A DNA stretch of 64,000 nucleotides, taken from contig JAKGHH010000002.1 in assembly GCA_022828595.1 (NCBI GenBank), forward strand, positions 80,262,383-80,326,382. Direction: 5' to 3'. This DNA comes from Nelumbo lutea (Eukaryota; Streptophyta; Magnoliopsida; Proteales; Nelumbonaceae). Shown one piece after another: positions 59,401 through 64,000 of the stretch. Under the pieces are notes generated by a model. It was not told the origin of the DNA and did not search any database. It saw nothing but the letters and a program-made list of their open reading frames with translations. Position 1 is the first letter of the stretch. Each line of letters starts with the position of its first letter. Position numbers and translations under genes: made by a program.

Positions 59401-61020
59401 GCATTTAATTTATCAAAATATGGTTCGTTTAATAGGTCTGTTTTAATCTTATAAAGGATTTGAGTTTATTTTCAACTTTATCTAAATATGCTAGGCTTGT
59501 TTAAGTTTGTGAGTTTAGAGTAGAAATAAGCTTGGTTTTTTGTTGGTTAAAGTGACTAATTTCTTGTATTTGCTTTGATTTGTTTTAGGTTATATAGGCT
59601 GGATTGTTTGGAATGATCTAGGTTTATCAGTTTTATTTTACTTTGAATAGGTATAATTCCATCTTTTGAAGGAGTTGAGTTGATTTCCAAGTTCATCAAG
59701 CCATGCTAGTTTCGTTTAAATTAGAATAGAGGGTTTAGTGTTCTTTTATGCTCGGCTTGTGATTCAGGATTTGACTGGTGGCTGGTTGGATGGTTTTGAT
59801 AGTTTTGGATATGGTTTAATTGGTTCTATCTTGGTTTGGCTAGACTCAGTTTCATGGGATTTGGAAGATTGCCCTAAATTAACCATAGATATATCGGATG
59901 TGTACCGGATTCATTAAACTATGCTGGGTTGGATTCCTGTCTATCTCTGGGGAGGTTTCGTTGAAAGTGAGTACTCTAAAATTATTAGCATCTAGTTACA
60001 GTATTGTTGAGTTTGATTTATCTTTGTCTTGATAGGTAAGTCGGTCTAGATAATCTTGGGTTTTCTGGAATGATTTCATCTATGTTTTGCTTCGATGGTT
60101 TTGATGTGGCAATGTGTTGATATCTTTGATTGGGCTGACAGTGTGTTATTTTTTTTTGTTCTAATTTGTACTACTGGCCATGTTTGGTTTTGTTTGGTCT
60201 CTGTTGTGTTGGATTTGATATGGATTGTTATTTAAGATTTTGGGAATCATTATAGTTTATAGGTTGCAGCTGATAATTTGATAACATTGGTTTTGGAGAA
60301 CCCTTGGCTTTGAATTATTGTAAGTGGTTTAAATAACTATGGATTTGAATAATGAAACTACTTTATATTGTTGTTAGAGGACAAGGAGGGTTTGTTTGAA
60401 AGGAGGAATATTATGCGGCTAGTGGGGATTAGTTTGAATCTGCTTGTATGGCTTTTATTGCCTCTTAAAAATTCCGAGTGAGTTGTTTTAGTTTATCTTG
60501 ATAAAATGGGTTTTTTCAAGTTAGAATAGTAAGTTTAGATTTGTAATATTCTTCTCTCTTACTGGTTGAAAGAACTGTATAAAGTTTTTATTTTTTATTT
60601 CTAAAGGAGTTGAGTTCATTTTCCACTTTCTCTAAATTTGCTAAGTCAGCCAATTTAGCGTAGTAATATTCTTGGTTCTTGTTATTTAAAGTGATTATGT
60701 GTTGTTTTTGCTTTGATTTGTTTGAGGCTTATATAGGTAGGATTTTTCGGAATGATTCAGGTTTGATTGTTTTATTTTACTTTGAGTAGTCCTAACTTCA
60801 TTTTTTAAAATAGTTGAGTTGATTTCCTAGTTTATCTAGGCATGCTAGTTTCGCTTGAATTTGAAAAGAGGGTTTAGTGTTCTATTAGTTTGGTCGGTGG
60901 TTAGGGATTTGATTGGAGGTTGATTGGATGCTAGGGCTTGGTTTGTTTTGGATATTGTGTAGTTGGTCTACCAAGGATTGGTCTACCATATTGGTGAACC
61001 TTTATTGAGAGGTTTCGTTG

Positions 61021-61957
61021 ATGGTCGGGCACAGGCTCAAAATCTAGGATTGATGGTTGGCCTTGGCTTAGACTTGGGCCTTAATAAGTTCTGTTGATAT
61101 AAAGGCAAAGCCCAAACCAGATGCAGCCCAACCAAAGAAAAGGTTTAATCCCAACCAATACCCATCCAATTTATAAACCTAGAAATTTTGCTCGGGTTGG
61201 GGTGGAATCTATGGATTATTAACTACTTGAATAATTTAATAAATTAAATAAATAGGAACCTATGGATACCAATTTAGTTAATTTTGTAAAATAATCATTG
61301 ATTAATTTGGTTTAGCAAAATAAATAAATAAAATTACATTTATTGTTGGGACGGGATAGGTACATCCTATCCCACACCTCACTAAACTTATTAATTACCC
61401 TAAGAGAGAGGGAGAGAAATAATTTGTTAAGAAAATAATTAATTAATTAATTAATTAAATAATTCAATAAATTAAGTAAATAGAAATCTATGGATAATAA
61501 TTTACTTAATTTTATAAAATAGATAAATCAATACTTAACTTTAACAAAAAATATATATATAAATATTCACTTGTGATTGGTGCAAGACTAATTCAAGCTA
61601 TCCCCAACCAAACTTGCATCATTGACAACAGTAAATATTGGTCACAGGTTGAATTAAATGAATAAAACTTTGTGGAGAATAATTTATTTAATATATTAAA
61701 AAAATAAAGGAATAATTTAATTTAGTAAAATAAATAAATAAATTTTCAATTATTATTGGGACAAGACATGTACAGCCTATTCCACACCAGAACTAATCCG
61801 TTGTTCATAAATTAAATCATTAATTAGATGAATAATTTAGTTACGTAAATAAATAAAATCTATGGATAATAATTTACTAACTTTTGGAAAAATAAATAAA
61901 TATCCAAACTATTTAGATCTAAACCCAATCAATTGACAACCCTAAATATGTATCTCA

Positions 61958-62002
<45 letters not shown>

Positions 62003-62630
62003 TTTGTTTATAAAATAAAATAATTTAGTAAGTTCAGTAAATATTTTTTAACTTAATAGCATAACTTTATGAGTAATTAGGTAGAAAATGAGAGGAACAA
62101 TGAATTTCCTCACCATGATTCGGGCTCTATATGAACTTCAGGCTCATGCTCAAGATGTAGGCCCGTAGTTCAACCTGGACTCAGACTTGCGCATAAATAT
62201 GTTCTATTGATCCCGTTAATGATTTTAATCCAAGCTGAGACCTAACCTACTAATAGCCCTAAATATTAGGCTTAGGGAGATAGATTGAAATAACTAAATA
62301 GTTAAATAAATTATTCATTACTTGAATAATTTAGTAAATTAAAAAATAGAAATTTATGGATAATATTTTACTTAATTTTGTAAAATAAACAAATGAACAA
62401 TTTAATTTAATAAAATAACTAAATACTCATTTATTATTGTGTGTCGGGTTGAATCAAATAAATAAAAATTTATACATAATATTTTATCTAATGTATTTAA
62501 ATATATAATTGAATAATTTAGTTCAGTAAAACAAATAAATAATTAAGTTTTCATTTATTATTGGGACCGGACAGGTACATGCCATCCCACTCTAGACATA
62601 ACTTGTTGATAGCCCAAAAAATAGAAATCC
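61021..62630 (-). repeat. AT-rich unit, inverted, unit positions about 2050 down to 460
   Basis: The reverse complement follows the unit from the GCCCGACCAT region through GGTTGGGCTGCATCTGGTTT and onward. It uses the longer variant seen at 27870-28010 rather than the young array. A GA microsatellite lies at 61960-61999. GT-rich DNA abuts it at 61020/61021. Confidence 0.88.
61960..61999 (-). repeat. GA microsatellite
   Basis: An AG dinucleotide run of about 40 bases is the longest in the window. It is the complement of the CT tract at the same unit position. Confidence 0.94.
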
Positions 62631-62639
62631 ATGGTATCT

Positions 62640-63715
62640 ATGACGTCCATGTAATTGGTTATTACAAATATATTCATTAGTAAAATCATCTAGTGAGTAC
62701 AGACAACCATAAGTTGTTGAATCAAATTTTTATAATAAAGATACACCACATTCTTGCAATCTGGAAATATGCTTGCATATCATATAGGTAAAGTATATGA
62801 ACTGCTATCAAAATTCACACTTGCAACAGATTGGGCACCCATATTGACAAGAAAAGAAATGCATACCCCTACCCCTGATGTTTCATTATAAAGATGAGTC
62901 TTGAACGAAATAAATCCATTTAAAGTAATCAAATAATAACATCATTAGAAGATATTTACACTTGCAACAACAGATTGAGTGCCCATATTGACAATAAAAG
63001 CAACCCATATTGACAAGAAAATATTCACACAACACTAAACAAGAATAAATCCATTTCAAAGCATGTGGTTAACTTTCAAATGTTTCTTTGCTAGTGTTGG
63101 TATGGATTAAAATTTTAGTACTTCGTCAACACCAGCATGTGGGCACAAATTCATGACAGATTGCATTTTCTTGGTCTTTTATAGGCTAACAACCAAGCTG
63201 AGCATATCTCCAATTAATAACTAATTGCATTCAATCTCATCCAAAAACCCAATAGAAAATATCTTTGTTTCAATTGGTAATTTTTTGAGGAGTTAGAGTA
63301 ATGTGTCCAACATTGATTTGTCAGAAAGATGTGAATAAAGTTTTGGACAGGGTCATTATTGCTAAAAATTCATGACTGTTGGCAAAGGGTCATTATTGCT
63401 AAAAATTCATGACCGTTGGCAAACTGCAAACCTTTTCCTTCTGAACAATTAAATGACCAAAAAAAATTAAGAAGCACCAGTGAGAAAATTGGACATACTG
63501 ATTTGTACTCAAAAGGGAGCTAGAAAGTTAAAGATCTGCCCGGGGAGAGGAAGAGAGAGAGATTGCACAAATGAACCAAAATTCAAAAGGAAAAAAAAAA
63601 CCACGATATTCAAGCATCTAACAATCTGAACCAACTCAGATTACAAAGAACGAGTACAATAAAATTGAGAATCAAAAGCATTACCTGGTAATCTGATTCC
63701 ATCATCACCAACAAG
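62640..63715 (-). repeat. Exon-plus-intron module E, copy 5, inverted
   Basis: The reverse complement matches 24236-25060 closely. It ends with ATTGTTGGTGATGATGGAATCAG type sequence, followed by ATTACCAGGTAATGC, that is IVGDDGIRLPG with a donor-like GGTAATG. The same 37-base direct duplication is present at 63350-63386 and 63387-63423. It carries some DNA (about 62705-63090) not found in copy 3, including two related stretches containing ACAGATTGGGCACCCATATTGAC and ACAGATTGAGTGCCCATATTGAC. Confidence 0.85.
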
Positions 63716-63805
63716 AATAATAATCTCCTTGGCCAAGATCGACTCAATATTTAGGGCCAATGGTTGGGCTGGGCTCGTACTTGGGCTTGAATATGTTCTT
63801 TTGCA
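63716..63805 (-). repeat. AT-rich unit fragment, inverted
   Basis: The segment with CTCGACTCAATATTTAGG-like and TTGGGCTTGAATATGTTCTTTT is the reverse complement of 24150-24240, so the inverted pair extends a little beyond module E. Confidence 0.75.
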
Positions 63806-64000
63806 GGGGTGGAGCTAGAAAATTTTCATGAAGGGGCCAAAACGTAAGGTGGAATTTGGGGGTCTGGGGGAATAAATATGGATGGTTAGAGGAGGGACAC
63901 CCCATTGGGGTGGAGAGTGGGGTAGGGAAAATTTTAGGGGTGCAAGTCGGGTTGTCCCGAGTTAATAGTTTACACTGTTTCGGGCTCAGGCTTCAGGCTA
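63806..64000. mobile_element. Terminus of another dispersed element (possible DNA transposon), runs off the window
   Basis: The sequence changes abruptly at CAGGGGTGGAGCTAGAAAAT. It is G-rich (GGGGGTCTGGGGGAATAAAT) and continues into AGGGGTGCAAGTCGGGTTG. Both openings resemble ends of dispersed repeats widespread in plant genomes, the first of the CAGGGGCGGA type. No target duplication or second end is visible. Confidence 0.35.

Larger units (their letters stand above)
44608..61020 (+). repeat. GT-rich tandem array of alternating A/B half-units (dimer about 2.1-2.2 kb)
   Basis: The anchor TTGTTGAGTTTGA (or a close variant) recurs 15 times in two alternating versions. B anchors (usually GATTTATCTTTGTCTTGATA) lie near 44976, 47211, 49309, 51493, 53745, 55669, 57747 and 60004. 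A anchors (usually GACTTATCCTTGTCTTGATA) lie near 46171, 48410, 50495, 52688, 54568, 56689 and 58938. A is followed by GACAATGTCTCGGTGTCTTT, B by GATGTGGCAATGTGTTGATA. A and B are themselves related along their length, for example TTGGATTCGTTTGGGCTCTG against TTGGTTTCGTTTGGTCTCTG. Copies are moderately diverged, with local deletions. On the plus strand T and G dominate and C is rarest. No convincing gene is present. Confidence 0.93.

Noticed and set aside
44608..61020. CRISPR-like or tandem gene array in the GT-rich region
   Set aside because: Units are over 1 kb, diverged, without short direct repeats and unique spacers, and without long open frames.

Overview
The window looks like gene-poor, repeat-dominated nuclear DNA of a flowering plant. 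It carries decayed LINE retrotransposons of the plant type with an RNase H tail, pieces of a plant fimbrin gene and a plant type-1 protein phosphatase gene with their introns, a nuclear copy of plastid rpoC2, long AT-rich tandem repeats and CT/GA microsatellites. I find no intact protein-coding gene, no tRNA or rRNA gene and no CRISPR array. The species cannot be named from the sequence alone.

Layout. (1) 1-9273: head-to-tail array of four nearly identical copies of a 2446-bp AT-rich unit, the last one truncated. (2) 9274-9618: single-copy spacer. (3) About 9619-21937: left arm of a large inverted duplication. (4) About 22318-32386: older, diverged copies of the AT-rich unit, interrupted at 24236-25020 by an exon-plus-intron fragment. 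(5) About 32387-43522: right arm, the reverse complement of the left arm. (6) 43523-44607 and 61021-62630: AT-rich unit on the minus strand. (7) 44608-61020: a second, unrelated tandem array, GT-rich on the plus strand, made of alternating A and B half-units of about 1.0-1.2 kb. (8) 62640-63805: inverted copy of the 24.15-25.05 kb region. (9) 63806-64000: end of a different dispersed element.

Within the arms the order in transcription direction (plus in the left arm, minus in the right) is: short 5'-truncated LINE with target-site duplications, PP1 exon, LINE with ORF1-like and RNase H remnants, fimbrin exons, a further LINE 3' end, an unidentified exon-plus-intron module, and the rpoC2 insertion. 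All coding pieces are pseudogenes. Several lesions are shared by both arms and so predate the duplication: the fimbrin internal deletion and stop codon, and the LINE insertion. Others are private to one arm. The left arm lost most of the PP1 exon and two pieces of LINE. The right arm lost two fimbrin exons and a 1.7-kb block.

The genes do not work together as a pathway. The coherent story is structural: segmental inverted duplication of pseudogene- and LINE-bearing DNA, set among two tandem repeat families, one of them very recently amplified. The most useful leads are the alternating-dimer GT-rich array, the young 2446-bp array, and the inverted arms as a possible source of hairpin RNA. None of these could be tested here against databases, expression data or read depth.
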